61,081 bases of DNA. Origin: Ophiosphaerella korrae. Taxonomy: Eukaryota; Ascomycota; Dothideomycetes; Pleosporales; Phaeosphaeriaceae. Under the pieces are notes generated by a model. That model had not been told where the DNA came from and searched no databases. It was given only the letters and a program-made list of their open reading frames with translations. Each line of letters begins with the position of its first letter. Position 1 is the first letter of the stretch. Position numbers and translations under genes: made by a program. The stretch spans positions 1-61,081 of the forward strand of contig JALNQF010000247.1 of the NCBI GenBank assembly GCA_028456385.1. Reading direction: 5' to 3'. This document shows positions 1 to 13,014 of this stretch, one piece after another.

Positions 1-1163
1 AGTATAAAACTCTTTCTATATCTAGCCTATAGTCTAGGTCTAAATCCTATTAAAAACGTATAGAATTTATATAAAAATAAACTAATTAAAAGATATAAAA
101 GAAATTTTCCTATATAAACTACTTATATAGTAGTAGAATCCTTTAATATAGTAAAAAAAGAAAAAGAAGCGCTTATATTATAAGAATCTATAGGAAAATC
201 TATATAATAAAGAAAAAAACGTTAGTATAACTATATAGTAGCTAAATATTATTCTACTAAGTATTAATACTAATAGGTTATAGCTTATAAATATAAGTTT
301 TTACTAAAAGTTTACTTTTATGTCTTTTACTTAATATCTACTCTTTAAATAATTAGAATTAAGTATAACTCTACTATACTAATTTAACTGTATATATCTA
401 ACTTATACTAAAAAATAATAGAAAAAGATACTAAAAATAAAAAGTTATTAAGCTTTAAAGTTAGCTTAAAAAAAAGTTATTAAAACAGTTTAAATCCTAG
501 CTCGCATCCGCTTAGTAATTAAAAATCGTAGTAGACTAAAATATAGACCCTAATATGTTCTTTAGGATTTATATTTGCTTATATTTTTAGCTATTATATT
601 CGTAGAGTTATTACTAGTTAAAAACTATAACTTTTTTTAGGCTTTTTTTTTGTGTTACCCTACTATATCTTAAAGGAGACGTAATAAGATAGTTTAAACC
701 CTACTAGATAGATTATACAACATATATAGTAATAAACTAAAAAGATAAAACTAAAGCTATATTTAGAAGCTATAAATACTTTACTAGATAAATAAGAGTA
801 GTATTTAGAGATATAGACATTACCTAACAAGCTAAAAAAAGGCTAGAAAAGCTTATATAGAATAAAAGTATTCTAGAATATATATTATAGTTTAAATAAC
901 TATTACAAAATATAAAATAGAATAAGCTATCTCTAATATTATAATTTAAATAAAGACTAAATTAGAAGATATAATATAAAATAATCTATATAGAAAAACT
1001 ACAAATACTAGAAGCTCTAAAATAATAAGTAATATAAATTAACAATAATCTCTAAGAATAGAAGAAAAATAAGTACAGATCTACCTAGAACTATAATAAG
1101 AGAGACCCTATAGTCCTTAATATAAATAAAGATAGAAAGAAAAAGAAGAATAAAGACTTTACG

Positions 1164-1274
1164 TACTTTAACTATAGTAAACTAAGCTACTACGTAAAGA
1201 ACTACTAATTATAAAAGAAAAAGGATATAGTATATTATAAATATAGAAAACTAGGACACTTTATAAAAGACTAT
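1164..1274 (+). pseudogene. Gag remnant with two decayed CCHC zinc knuckles
   Basis: Two knuckles lie in the same frame, at 1164-1205 and 1233-1274. Each keeps the C-x2-C-x4-H-x4-C spacing, but most cysteines have become tyrosine (TGT/TGC to TAT/TAC) and glycines have become serine or arginine (G to A). In the first knuckle the histidine is tyrosine as well; in the second the Gly-His pair is still readable. These are the substitutions RIP makes on both strands. Tandem knuckles are normal for the nucleocapsid part of Gag, which binds genomic RNA. The pol motifs downstream lie in the frame one base back, consistent with a gag-pol frameshift, although indels cannot be excluded. Confidence 0.75.
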
Positions 1275-2479
1275 AGAAGTAAAGACTCTAAGAAAGATAA
1301 AAAAACTTAGTTAAAAACAACTAAGAATAAGAAAGAAGTACGAAAAGTATAGGCTAAACTTTAAGAGAAAGTAGCTAGGAGTAAAGAAGTATAATATATA
1401 ATACTCTATTAAACCTTTTATTATAATAGGAACTACTATATATATCTTTCTAGTAAATAAGAAGTAGTATAGTTCTTATAGAAATAGAGATATAGAGTAG
1501 ATATAATAAAAGAAAGAAGAATAAAAGTGTAGCTAGAAGAAATAGTATACGTAATAGACTTACTAGTAGAAGATCTAGAAAGAGAAGAGCCCCTAGTACT
1601 ATTAATCTAGACTAAAAGACTAGTACTAGATAAAGAGACTACTATAGTTACTTCTAAAGAACTAAAAGAAAATAAAAGATAAATTAACGTAAAAGATATA
1701 AAGTATACCTAGTTAAATATATATAGCTATAATAGCTATATAATAATAGATACGTTAGAATAAAATAAAAACTAGAAATTCGTTTAGAAATACTTATAGT
1801 TATAAGTATAGAGAAAGTATACAAAGACTAAAAAAAACGTAATCTTAGAGTAATAAAGTTTATAATATTCTAATAATAGATAGAATAATATATAGTTATA
1901 GTAAGAAGAATACTTACTTAAAGAGAGTAGTAGTACTTTATAAAAAAAACACAATAGATTAATAAAGCTTATATACTATAAGTACTAGTAATATACTACG
2001 TTCTAATAATAATAAGACCTAGTATAGATAAGTACTAGGTAGGAGATAATAAAAGAATAGATCTAGAGTATCTAGTATATCTAGAAATTGCATAAGTATT
2101 ATATTTAAATATACACTACTACCTATATAGTAAAGAAAAAGTATAAAACTACGTATAGCTAAAATAAAAATAAGACTATACTAAGGTAATCTTAAAGAAA
2201 GAAATTAAAGATTAGGAGATAATCTAGATACCTAATAAAGAATATATATTAATTAGACTAGGACCTAAGTTATCTAAAGAATACGTTAAAAGAATATAGT
2301 TATAGTAGAAGTATATATTTAATAAATATCTAAAATACGAGAATTATAAGTGTAAAATAAGATAATAGCTCTAGAAAAATAGATAATTTAAAGAAAAACC
2401 TAAGTAAAAAAAGCTATAAAGTATATTAGGCCTACACGTTATAAAAATAGGTATATACTAAAGATAAAAAATATAAATT

Positions 2480-5400
2480 ATAATTAATAGTAGAGCTATA
2501 AAGAACTTTATATCTAAGAAGTTTATAAAAAACTAGGAAATAAGCTATATAATAAAAAAATACTCTTAATAATTAAGTATAATTAAAAGAAAACTATTCT
2601 TAGAACTTATTAGGTTTAAAATAGTACTTTTAATACTAAGATTAGAAGGACTAGAAATTAAAAATATAGTTATAGATATAATAACAATTAATAATAAATA
2701 AGATATAATATTAGGAATACTATAGTTATAACTAGCTAACCTAAAGATTAATTAAAGAATAAGAAAAATTAGTTACCTTAAAAAAGATATATTAAAAGCT
2801 AATATAATAATATATAAAGGATAATTCCTAGAAGAATATAAGAAGTAGGAAAAATAACTTATAGAACTAGATAACTACTTTCTAGAATACTAACTATAAG
2901 ATTTAGTAATAGAATTAGAAGAAGGAAAAAACGTAGGATAGAGCCTAGTATATAGAAAGATAGAAGAAGAATCTAAGATTAAGTAAGTATTTATATAGAA
3001 CGTAGTTAAGAAAAGATAGATATAAGAATCTAAATCTTTAGTAGTATATAGACTTATATTTATAGACAAGAAAGAGATAGATAAAAAATAACCCTATATA
3101 AATTTTAGAAAAACAAATACAATTATAAGTAAAAACTAGTACTCCTTACTATAAATAGATAAAATATAAGATAGACTATAAAAAGTATAAATCTTTACAA
3201 AACTAGATATCTAAAACACCTACTACTAGATTAGAATTAAAAAAAGAAATAAATAAAAAACTATATTTTAAATATAGTATAGACTATATAATTACTTAGT
3301 TATACTATTTAGACTTATAAACGCACTAGTAGTATTTTAAGAAAGAATTAATATAGTACTAAGAGAGTACTTAGATATATTTATATTTATATACTTAGAC
3401 AATATCTTTATATTCTTAGAAATAGAGGAAGAATATCTATAATATATATATAAGGTACTAGAGAGACTAGTAAAAAATAAACTATTTCTTAAGATAAGAA
3501 AGTATAAATTCTATATAAAAAGAATAGACTTTTTTAGATTTATTATAGAACTAGGAAAGATTAAGATTAACTTAAATAAGATTAAAGTAATTTAAGAATA
3601 GCTAATACTTAAGAACCATTAAAAAGTACAATAATTCTATAGATTAGTAAACTTCTATAGAAAGCTAATAGTTAATTAGTTAAACTTAATAGAACTACTA
3701 ATAAACCTTATAAAGAAGGATACACTATTTAAGTAGACTAATAAATATAAAGAAGTATTTAACTAAATTAAATAAAGATTTATAGAGAACCTAGTTATAT
3801 AAATATATAATCTAGGCCTACTAGTAATAGTAAAAATAGACGTATCTAATTTAGTCTATAAAATAGTACTAATACAAGAGGACCTAGATATAAAATAAAA
3901 ATACTTAGTTAAGTATTTCTCTAAGAAAATAAAGCTAGTAGAGCTTAACTATCTAATTTATAATAAAGAAATACTAGTAATTTATAAAGTATTTAAATAA
4001 TAGAGAGTATATTTATAAAGAGTAAAGTATAGAATAAAGGTCTATATAGACTATAAGAATCTTATAAGATTTATAATAAATAAAGATTTATTATAGTACT
4101 ATATAAGATAGTAGGAGTTTCTATTAATATTTAATATAGAAATAATATATTCTAAGAGTAATAATAACTAATTTATAGATACCCTAAGTTAAAGATTAGA
4201 CCTATAGGAAGAAGTAAACGCTATAAGTATAGTTTTAGTTAAGAATAAAGAAGAATACTTAGTCCTAAATATACCTAAGATAGCTACAATACTTAAGATA
4301 AAGAGTAACGTACTAGATAAATAGATTTAAGAAGAAATAGAAAAAGCCCCTAAAGAAATAATAAAGCTTAAGATTTAAGAAAGAATAATAGAAGCTTATA
4401 GAAGAATATATATTCTAAAGAAAATATAGAGAGAATTTATATAGTAATTCTATAAACTACTAGTATATAGATACTAAAGTATTAATAAAATATTAGATAG
4501 ACTTTTAAAGGACTACTATATCTTAAAGGTAAGATAACTAGTAATAGAAGTACTATAAGATTATATAGAATACTATAGAAATAAGTATAATAAATATATA
4601 CTATATAGAATACTATAACTAATAGAGGTACTAGAATAACTATAAAGAATTATTATAATAGACTTTATTATAAAACTACTAAAGTCTAAAGATCTAATAT
4701 TAGGAGTTAAATATAATAGAATCTTAATAATAGTAAATAAACTTATAAAGTACTTACACTTTAGACTATATAAAGAAAAAAGTAAGATAAAGGCTACTAT
4801 ATATTAAGTCCTAGGAACTATAATTAGCTAATATAGTATTCTAGATAAAATTATTATAGATAGAGACGTATAATTTATATTAAAACTATAGAGAATAATA
4901 TTAGTATAATTAGGAATCTAGTATATTATCTATAGATAGATAGATAATTAGAACGTATAAACTAGATAGTAGAATAATACTTAAGATACTACCTTAACTA
5001 CAATTAGAACAATTAGGTATAACTACTACCTATAGTATAGTTAGTATATAATAGCGTAAAGAATATAGTAATAAGAGTATTACTCTTCTTTATAAACTAT
5101 AGATTTAACCCTAATATATATAGAATACTAAAGACCTAAGTATCTTAGTCTCTAAGAAGAGAAAACTTTATAAATAAACTTAAAGAAATACATAATTAAC
5201 TATAAAAGGATATAGAGTTCTTATAAGATTAAATAGTAAAGTATTATAATAAGAAATATAAAGAGGGACCCTAATTTAAAAAAAGAGAAAAAGTATAGTT
5301 AGTATAAAAAAATATTAAGAGTAAATAAATAAGTTCTAAACTAGACTATATTAAGATAAGACTATATAAAATTAAGAAGAAAGTTACACTAGTTATAATT

Positions 5401-5650
5401 AAGCTAAAGCTACTAAATAAAATAAAGATATACTTAATATTCTATATAGTACTACTAGAAAAGGTACTATAAGAAGTAGAACTACTAGTGTATAAAGTAG
5501 ATATATATAAAGAATAGGAAGAAAAAGAAGTTAAAGAAATTCTATAGTACTAGTTCTATAATAGAAAGAACTACTACCTAGTAAAATAGATAAGTATAGA
5601 TAATAAAGGGAAACTATAGGAAAAAATATAAGAACTAGAAGATAATCTTA
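2480..5650 (+). pseudogene. Pol remnant: protease, RT, RNase H, integrase, chromodomain
   Basis: One frame carries all landmarks up to the integrase. The protease active site (Asp-Ser-Gly, now Asn-Ser-Arg) is at 2486-2494. The RT palm has the first catalytic Asp in an FTKLDI context near 3206 and the YLDD box at 3392-3403, decayed to YLDN. RNase H begins with an Asp at 3839. The integrase has the zinc-domain GHQG-INKT region from 4469 with stop codons, the first core Asp at 4661 and the second in a DRDVQF context at 4859. Near 5530-5640 a chromodomain is legible (EVEEIL..., YYLVKW, then a W-E pair, with tryptophans now TAG). Stops replace Gln and Trp throughout. Function when intact: reverse transcription and targeted integration, the chromodomain binding methylated histone H3. 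Confidence 0.85.
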
Positions 5651-6467
5651 ACTACTCTAAGAAACTAGAGGAGTTTTAAAATTAAAATCCTCTAGAACGC
5701 CTTATAGTAAACTAAGAAAATTAATAGTACTACTATTAGATAGAGAGATAATAGGAGCGCCTAATATAATAGGAGCTAGAGTAGCCTCTACTATATCGTC
5801 TAAATCTAATTTAGCCTCTAAGGTATAAGACTATTTAGACAACTTAGTATTATTATAAGCTTTTATCTTATAAAGATATTTAATATAAGAATAAAGCTTT
5901 ACTAGCTTATAAAGAGTTAGCTTATACTTAGCCTTAGCTATAGTAAGCTATAATAATAATTACGCTTAATATCTATTAATAGCTTACTCTATATAACTTA
6001 GTAAAAAGAGACTATATAGAAATTAAATACTTACACTCTATAAGTAAAACTTTAATATAATATACTTATACTAAATATTAGTAAGAATACACTCGTTATA
6101 GTGTTTACTATCCTTTAAGGATATAAAGTAAGAAAAGCCTAGCTTAGTACAATAATAATAAGAAAACATTTTAACCCTATTATAAACAATACAAGCTACA
6201 AGAATAAGTTTATTATATAAGGACTAGGATAGTATAAAGAGTAATAAGGAACTAGAAATTAATAAAAGAATAGGACTAATAACTCTAGCCCTAGTATAGA
6301 GAAATAAAGAACTACATAGAAGAGAGAATAGTATTATAATAGTAATAAGAGAAACTAAGATAGAACTAATTAGTCTACGCTTAGTTACTAACAAAGTATA
6401 GGATAAGTAATGTAATAACTTATAAAATAACAAGCTTAATTAGGAGACTAACTATAATAGAGATACG

Positions 6468-6562
6468 TAATAAATTTATAAATTCGTAATCTTAGTAAAT
6501 ACAAAGTTGTAAAGTTATTATATAATAAATTTATAAATTTATAATCTTAGTAAATACAAAGT
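6468..6562. repeat. 40-bp direct repeat (period 55) with partial inverted copy
   Basis: A 40-bp unit at 6468-6507 recurs at 6523-6562 with one or two differences. The 12-bp core GTAATCTTAGTA at 6486-6497 occurs again as its exact reverse complement at 6571-6582. In RIP'd DNA such a direct plus inverted arrangement may mark the junction of two nested elements. Confidence 0.7.
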
Positions 6563-8646
6563 AATAAAGCTACTAAGATTACGTTACTATATAGTTAGTA
6601 GGAATACGTATTATTAAGATATTATTAGTAATTTAATCCTTTAATTATAGAACGCTAATACAAGATAGTTATAACATATCTTCTATTATTTATAGTTATT
6701 ATAGATTACCTATATAAGCTTTTGTTATTATTACGTAATCTACTAACTCTTACAAGATAGGTACCTATAGTTAATAATAGGTAGCCTATTATATCTTAAA
6801 AGTATTATATAATAAAAGTAGATACTAAAGCTAAAAAAGAATATAGGAGAAGATCTAGATATAATACTACTAGCTAAATATATTTAAAGATATAGAGACT
6901 TATATAAAATCTTACTAAGAATATTAATTATATTTACTTTAGATAGTAGAGGAAGAGTTATACTTAAATTAGAGACCTAAGGTCTTATAGAGATAGATTA
7001 TACTAGATATAGTTTATATACTTAATAGTAAAAGAAGTAAAAGATATATAATTATATATTAAAACTTTATAAGTTTATACGTAGAGGCTAAAGCTCTTAG
7101 AGCTAATATATTAGAAGCTATTATAAAGTTCTTAAAATAAGATATATTTTTAAGATAAGAAGTACTATTTAAAATAATAGTATATAAAGAACTAGAAAAT
7201 AAAAAACTAGTTCTTAACTTTACTTACTTATAAAGTACCTAAAAAGTTATTAGAAGTACTTATTACTTCTAAAGCTAAAGAATAATTAAAAGAGGCTATA
7301 AAGAGTTAGTAGCTACTCGCTAAAAGATTAAAAGTAATTAGGTAGATAATTTACTTTATATACTATAGGTAGATAGAGTTATAGTAAAGTATAGTACTAA
7401 AGAGATACTAATATACCTTATATATAGCTAAGAATAAGTCTTACTTATTAAACTTTACGTCTCTATATAGTAAACCCTCCTATAGTTAGAAGTTTATAAT
7501 ACTACTATACTTTTAGTATTATAAGCCTAGTAGTTTAATAAGTATAATAATAGACTCTAAAAAGCTATAGATTATATAATTAGGCTAAAGAAAGAAAGTA
7601 AAAAATAGTTTAATACTAAAAAGACGTTATATATAAAAGATATACGTAAAGGAATATTAGTACTTATTTAAAACTTATTTAGTAACTAGAATAAATCTAG
7701 ATAATAGAAACTCTAACCTTAGGAGAAGGGCCCTTATTAAGTTATCTAGTTATACTCCTCTAGATAGTACTAGCTTACTAATCTAAATAGTATAAAGTTT
7801 AGAAGCTATACTCTAGAAGTAAGAGTAGTAGAATTCTACTAGTAAAACTAGTAAGAACTAATAAATATCTTAGAAAATTTAAAGCTAGAAGCTAAAGATT
7901 TTATAATTAAATAGAAGAAAAGGTAAGCTTTACTTAATACTAAAAAGTAACCTAAAAGAGTATTAGATAAACTAGTACTAATAGAGCTAGTATTTAGATA
8001 GTAAAGTAAATAAGTATAAAAATAATATAAATAGAACTTACTATTACTTATATAAACTTATAAGCTATAATTAGTTTAAATCTTAGTATAAAAGTCTAAA
8101 TTTAATCTAGCTAATTTTATATTTTTTATATAAAAAGAACTTAATAAGAAAATTAATTTAAGTTAAAGATTAGCTAAAAAATTTAAATAAAAAAGAAAAT
8201 AAGTATATATTAAAAGTAAAATAAAAGAATTAGTAATAAAAATAAAAGAACTTAGTTAATTTTCTTTAAAAATAAAAAACTAAAAAGGCCTTAGTACTTA
8301 GATACTAAAAAATAAAACCTTATATTACTTATTATTACTAATTACTATCTTTAAAACTAGAAAAAAAGCTTAAGTAGTAAAAAAACTTTTAAAACTAAAC
8401 CTAAGTAGCTAAAAGTAAATACTACCTAGATAATAAGTATAATAGTAATCTTAATTCTAAAGTTAAAGATTTTAAAGTAAAAAGGTAAAAGAATACTAAA
8501 GAAATAAAGAGAGTATAAAAATAGAAAACTAAAAGCTTTTAAAAAAAGAAGTAAAAAAGCTTAAACTTATTATATTAAATTAAAAGTAATCTAAAGTAAA
8601 AACACTACTACTAAAAAGTAAAGTATAAAGAAAAAAAGTTAAAAAA

Positions 8647-8679
8647 GTAGCTAGATAGTAGCTAGATAGTAGCTAGAAG
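8647..8679. repeat. 11-bp tandem repeat, three copies
   Basis: The unit GTAGCTAGATA occurs three times head to tail, the last copy ending AG instead of TA. It lies inside the RIP'd block. Confidence 0.7.
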
Positions 8680-9379
8680 TAAAAGTAAAAGTAGTAAAAA
8701 ATTTAATAAAGTATTTATAAGTATATCTTAAACTTTTATTAAAAATTAAGTAATTTATATCTAACTCTAAGTTAATAAATAAAAAAAGTATAAAAGTATA
8801 CTTTATAAAGCTAAAAAATTTAGTAGTTAATAAAAAGAATTTAAAGTAGTATAAAAGCTTAAAAGTAAACTAAAACTACTAAAAAAAGTACTTTAAAAGT
8901 ATTTACTAATACTAAAAAGAAATAAAAAGTAAAAAAAACTAAAAAAACTTAATAAATAAGAGCTTTATTTACTATAAAGAAAATAGTAAGTAAAAAACTA
9001 TTAGACTTACTTTTAGGTATAGTATAACTTTAAAGAGACTAGCTATAAGCTTACTAGTAAAAATAATTATTAGTAAAGCTATAAAAGTAGCTAGAAGTTT
9101 AAAAGTTATTATTTTTAAGCTTATTTATACTATATACTACTAAGTAAGCTCTAAGCTTATAAGAATATACTAGTTTACTAAATATTATAAGAAAATACTT
9201 ATAAGTAGCTTAATAACTTAAAAAAATATTTTAGTAAATAAAATACTAAATATTAGCTACTATAGTATTACGCGTAAGAAATATAGTAATAAAGTAGCTA
9301 GAAAACTAAGTAGCTATAAAAATAAAAGTATTAGTATAAGTATACTTTTACTTAAAGAGCTTAGTAATATAGTAGTAAA

Positions 9380-10841
9380 CAATCAGACGGCAAGCCTGCA
9401 TTAGGAAATGGATGCACCCCGTTCGGGTAATCCGGGGCTCGCTTACGGCTTTCGCGCTACGCTCGAACTAGCAATCGACCTCGACGTCCATCATAAAAGA
9501 CCTTCCCTCCGCCGTTATTTTCCCTCCCTCTCCCACCCTTTTCTCTCTACTCTCATCCCTCCGTCCACACCCCCTCACCTGCGCCAACTACTCTCATTGG
9601 GCCTCAGCGAACCCCTTGTGAGGCATTTTTCGAATCCGCCGCCGCCCATCACCGCACTGCCTCCCCTCGTCCCTGTCATTTCACCCCTATTCGGACTGCA
9701 CCGTCCAGCTTTTCGTGCCCCCGCGATTGCAGCTGCTGAAACTGATTCTGGGCTCGCATTCGCATGCGTTGGCGGCCCACCCACTTTCCATTCTCATGCT
9801 CTTGCGCACTCTCGCCTCTTGCTTTCTCCATTGCAAACTCTCCCTCTTCTCTCGCAAGATGTTCGCTCACCCCGCGTCAGTAGCAGCTGCAGTTAAAGGG
9901 CGAAGCTCGCTACCCGTGGCATAGCCATACCAGCAGGTGCGGTCCTGTAATCCCCCTTTCCCCTGCTCCGGACTCGCCGATGGCATTTACTGCGCCCTTT
10001 CCTATTCCCGTTTTGAGCGAACGAATGCGTAGCTCTCACGCCATTGTCTCAGCTCTGGCACACCTATAATGCGCCCCGCTCCTCCGGTCGAATACGCTGG
10101 ACCAATCCTTCGGGCGGCGATGCGGTCATTCACCCGCATGACACATTAATTTGGGCCGTCCTGGCGTCTACGTCAACGCCATGGTTCCAGCAGGATGCTC
10201 CGCCTCGCATGAGGCATACGGCGTTGCTGCAACATGGCAATGCAACCAGCAGGGGCCTAATGCCTGGAAGCTGGCATCTGACAGCTCGGAGATGGCCTCG
10301 GGCGTGCTACGGGAGACGAACGAAGCCCTGAAGTCCAATTACCAGACGGCACAGGGCACCCTCGGCGATAATTGCGCATTCATGCGTTATCTAGCATAGA
10401 CTGGTCCTACGTAAGAGGGTGGTTAACGATCGAAGAAGAAGCTGGCGATCGGTGGTTTCATTCGAAGTGATATGGATCCTTGGACAGCTGAAAGGCGCGC
10501 ACGACTAGGTTGTAACGACCATATAGTAGCCAATCGTCGGATGAGCTAGGCCGACTCTTGATACGATGATGCCACCTACGCCGCTTGGGAGAGCGATACG
10601 CGGCCGTTTCGGAGACGCCGATGCTGATCTGCTTCGAGTTCATGCGTCCTCCCTGCAGACAGCGCCCTTGCACTGCCCACTACGACCGTTTCTGCGATGG
10701 TTGCGGCATTTATGCAGGTTCTTCACGATCCTCATTCTCGGCGGCGGTATCGACCACGACATATAAAGTGGCACTCAGTCCGGAGAGGGAGCTACTTTTT
10801 TCAAACTCCTCACGGCCATAGAAGCAGATTGCCACACCAAA
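9380..10841. other. GC-normal region, only doubtful ORFs
   Basis: Frames are open at 9408-9896 (162 codons, Pro/Leu/Ser-rich because of a pyrimidine-rich strand) and 10151-10399 (82 codons, plus strand, no ATG at its 5' end). The second reads more like protein (alanine, glutamine and tryptophan containing, one Cys pair) and could be an exon remnant, but no family is recognised and no matching splice sites were found. I do not call a gene here. Confidence 0.4.
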
Positions 10842-13014
10842 ATGGCCTCCTCTTGCAGTACCTCTTTACTAGCCCCTTCGTTTCCTCTGAAAATTGTTCC
10901 GTACGTTCCCCCAGTGCCCAAGCCCAAGCCAAAATCCAAGGCCAAATCAATGGCCACAACCAAGACGGCAGAGCACAGCCATTTAGGAGTCGCCCCCTCT
11001 AAGGATGATGGAGACTGGCTCCATAATGACGATTTCCCAATGCCGGATTCGAATGCATCGGGCTCTCTCGACCCGGGAGTATCTGCTCTATTTGGAGCAG
11101 ACGCTTCTGGTTCGCTAGATTATGGTAATACCCGCCCATTGATAGTTACGAGCCAATAGAACCTAACACAAGGGTGTAGACGCGGTCGGTGGCCTCGGTG
11201 CCACCTCCGAATCAGAGAAGCCAGAGCATTGCCAATCTGACCAGGAATCGCTTGACGAAGGGACGAACCACGATTCAAGTGTTGCGAAGACAAACTCAGC
11301 TCTGAACAGGTTGTTTGACGGAAGCAGTCTAGGTAAGCGTATGAGTAGATTACAGTGTTGACTTACTAATTCTCAATAGAATTTCCTTTGATTTTAGAGA
11401 GCGATGCAGCCGAAGAGCACCACAGCACAACACAAGTCAAGCCTAGCAATGGAGCGTCAGACTATCAAGAGAACGGCTACCACGCGGCTATTAGGACCGA
11501 AGGATTCCGTGCTGGGCAGCATGACAATCTCGACGCAGCTAGCATGCGCGCCCTCTCCGTGGAGGGTACGGATGGTATTCGCCATAGTGAGTAGTGTTCC
11601 AGCACCAGTTAAGGAGCCCATTTTGACGTCTTCAAAAGAATCATCGCCGGCAGAGGACGAACCACTCTTTAACGCCAAGGTGATAAGCAGATTGCCATTA
11701 ACCCACAAACGAACGTGCCGTTCATCTGGCGACACGATGATCTCCTCGGCAGGAGAGCTGGAAGACCCTCGTTTACCGAAGCGGAGAAGGCCGTCTGAAC
11801 GACAAGCAGAGAGCCTCATACTCGATCATGTGCCTACTCCCAAGCCAACGCTTCTGCCGACCCCCAGCGGCCCAGATTCCCGTTCCAGAGCCAGCAGTGA
11901 GCCTAGTCCTGGCCCTCCCGACAGTGGGAGCAACGGTGATGGGGCCGGAAGTCCAGTCCCGCCCCCAAACAACATTGGTAAAAAGAATGGCGCACATGCT
12001 CGTGGAAGAGTCGAGGAGCTGCTCCATTCCCCAAGACTCTCCATCTCTCCTCTCGAAGAAACAGAGGGCGATCAATACATCGACGCGGATTCGAACAGAC
12101 GCGAAATAAATAGAAAAGGCAGTGGTGGTGAACCCCAAGACGACGAAGCCAATCAGGTCGATGAGGTGTCTGGCAGACCTTTGGCGAAAAGTTCCCAACG
12201 ACGTAAACGCGCCGTGCCTCCTGTCCGGGAGAGGTGCTGCGGTCCATCACGAACTGCTCCTAGGCGGAGGGACTGCGGCACGATGCCTACGAGGGCATCG
12301 CGACAAGTCACCTCGTCCCAATCACGGCTATTGTCAACTCCTAGAATGGATATCGCGACTCGGTCTTGCTCTTCGCAAACATTCTCTCCAGTAACGAAGG
12401 CTGGAGACGAGAGCAACATCAATTATGGACCCAGCGCCAATATGGCTTATCAGATAACTGATCTCACGCTCTGCCCTGTGCCAAAAGGCTCGTCGATTGT
12501 GACAGCAATCGTCCATTGCAACGAGTCGATATCGTCTCCCAACCCAACAGCCCTGGATCACAAGCTCTTCGGTGAAGACGGCAAAGTCATCCGCATGACC
12601 CAGCTATCGCCAGATTCATGGATGCTACTGGGGTACCGATATGACGATGGTGCTTCAGGCGCATGTAACCGCGAAGGCCCGACGCTGCACAATGCGGACT
12701 GGACGAGCAGTCCCCTCAGCAATGCAAGTGATGACACCAACCACCTAGACGACGACAGGGACGAAGAGTACGAGAATGGAGAGGAAGGTGATATGCGCTC
12801 CCGCCAGCGAACGCGTGTACCATGGTTGAAGTCAGACGACCTGCGGTTACTCGCGTACAGAGACAACATGGATATGGAGTGGAAGGATATATTTAAACGC
12901 TTCCCAGACCGAACCCCAGGCGCAGTACGGGTGCGTTTGCACACGCTTCAGCGCGCCGCCGAGGTCGAACCTCCCGAGGTCGAAACCCCCGATCTTGACG
13001 TTCTTCAAGGCTAA
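10842..13014 (+). CDS. Myb/SANT-like domain nuclear protein, four exons
   Basis: Exons 10842-11124, 11180-11332, 11380-11586 and 11639-13014 give 672 aa. The introns are 55, 47 and 52 nt, with donors GTAATA, GTAAGC and GTGAGT and branch sites CTAAC, ACTAAT and TTGAC; the third acceptor is AAG. The ATG has a good context (CCAAAATGG). The N-terminus has a basic KPKPKSKAKS stretch, a likely nuclear localisation signal. The middle is acidic and low in complexity. At about residues 603-648 a single SANT/Myb-like helix set follows an Arg-rich lead: W, then DDLRLLAYRD, WKDIFKRFPDRTPGAVRVR. The order W...W...F-P-x-R-x-P-G-A matches the fungal trihelix-type Myb-like domain. Likely a DNA- or chromatin-binding regulator; its targets are unknown. 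The exon 3/4 junction is the least certain part. Confidence 0.75.

Larger units (their letters stand above)
1..5700 (+). mobile_element. RIP-degraded Ty3/Gypsy chromovirus (5' end outside window)
   Basis: The stretch is almost only A/T with residual C and G. CpA and TpG are nearly absent and TpA is in excess, the signature of RIP. Protein motifs can still be followed in order on the plus strand: paired CCHC knuckles, retropepsin, reverse transcriptase, RNase H, integrase and a C-terminal chromodomain. That order with a chromodomain defines chromoviruses (Tf1/MAGGY-like) within Ty3/Gypsy. Many codons read TAG or TAA where CAG, CAA or TGG is expected, so it cannot be functional. I did not find a convincing LTR pair; the left LTR would lie outside the window and the right end near 5700 is approximate. 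Confidence 0.85.
5700..9379. other. AT-rich RIP'd DNA, unidentified repeat remnants
   Basis: Base composition is the same as in the chromovirus, with no open frame beyond chance; a 69-codon minus-strand frame at 6224-6433 is an artefact of the composition. From about 6840 to 8000 a stop-ridden plus-strand frame has protein-like periodicity, and near 7740-7860 it vaguely recalls the C-terminal part of a retroelement integrase. This is too weak to name. 8140-9379 is A-rich and shows only short tandem repeats. The block ends abruptly at about 9379, where ordinary GC content resumes. Confidence 0.6.

Noticed and set aside
6224..6433. 69-codon minus-strand frame of Leu/Ile/Ser
   Set aside because: It arises from the AT-rich RIP'd composition; there is no context of a gene and codons mirror the repeat on the other strand.
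9408..9896. 162-codon plus-strand frame next to the RIP edge
   Set aside because: Pro/Leu/Ser/His content follows from a pyrimidine-rich strand; several overlapping frames are equally open; no family or splice partner.
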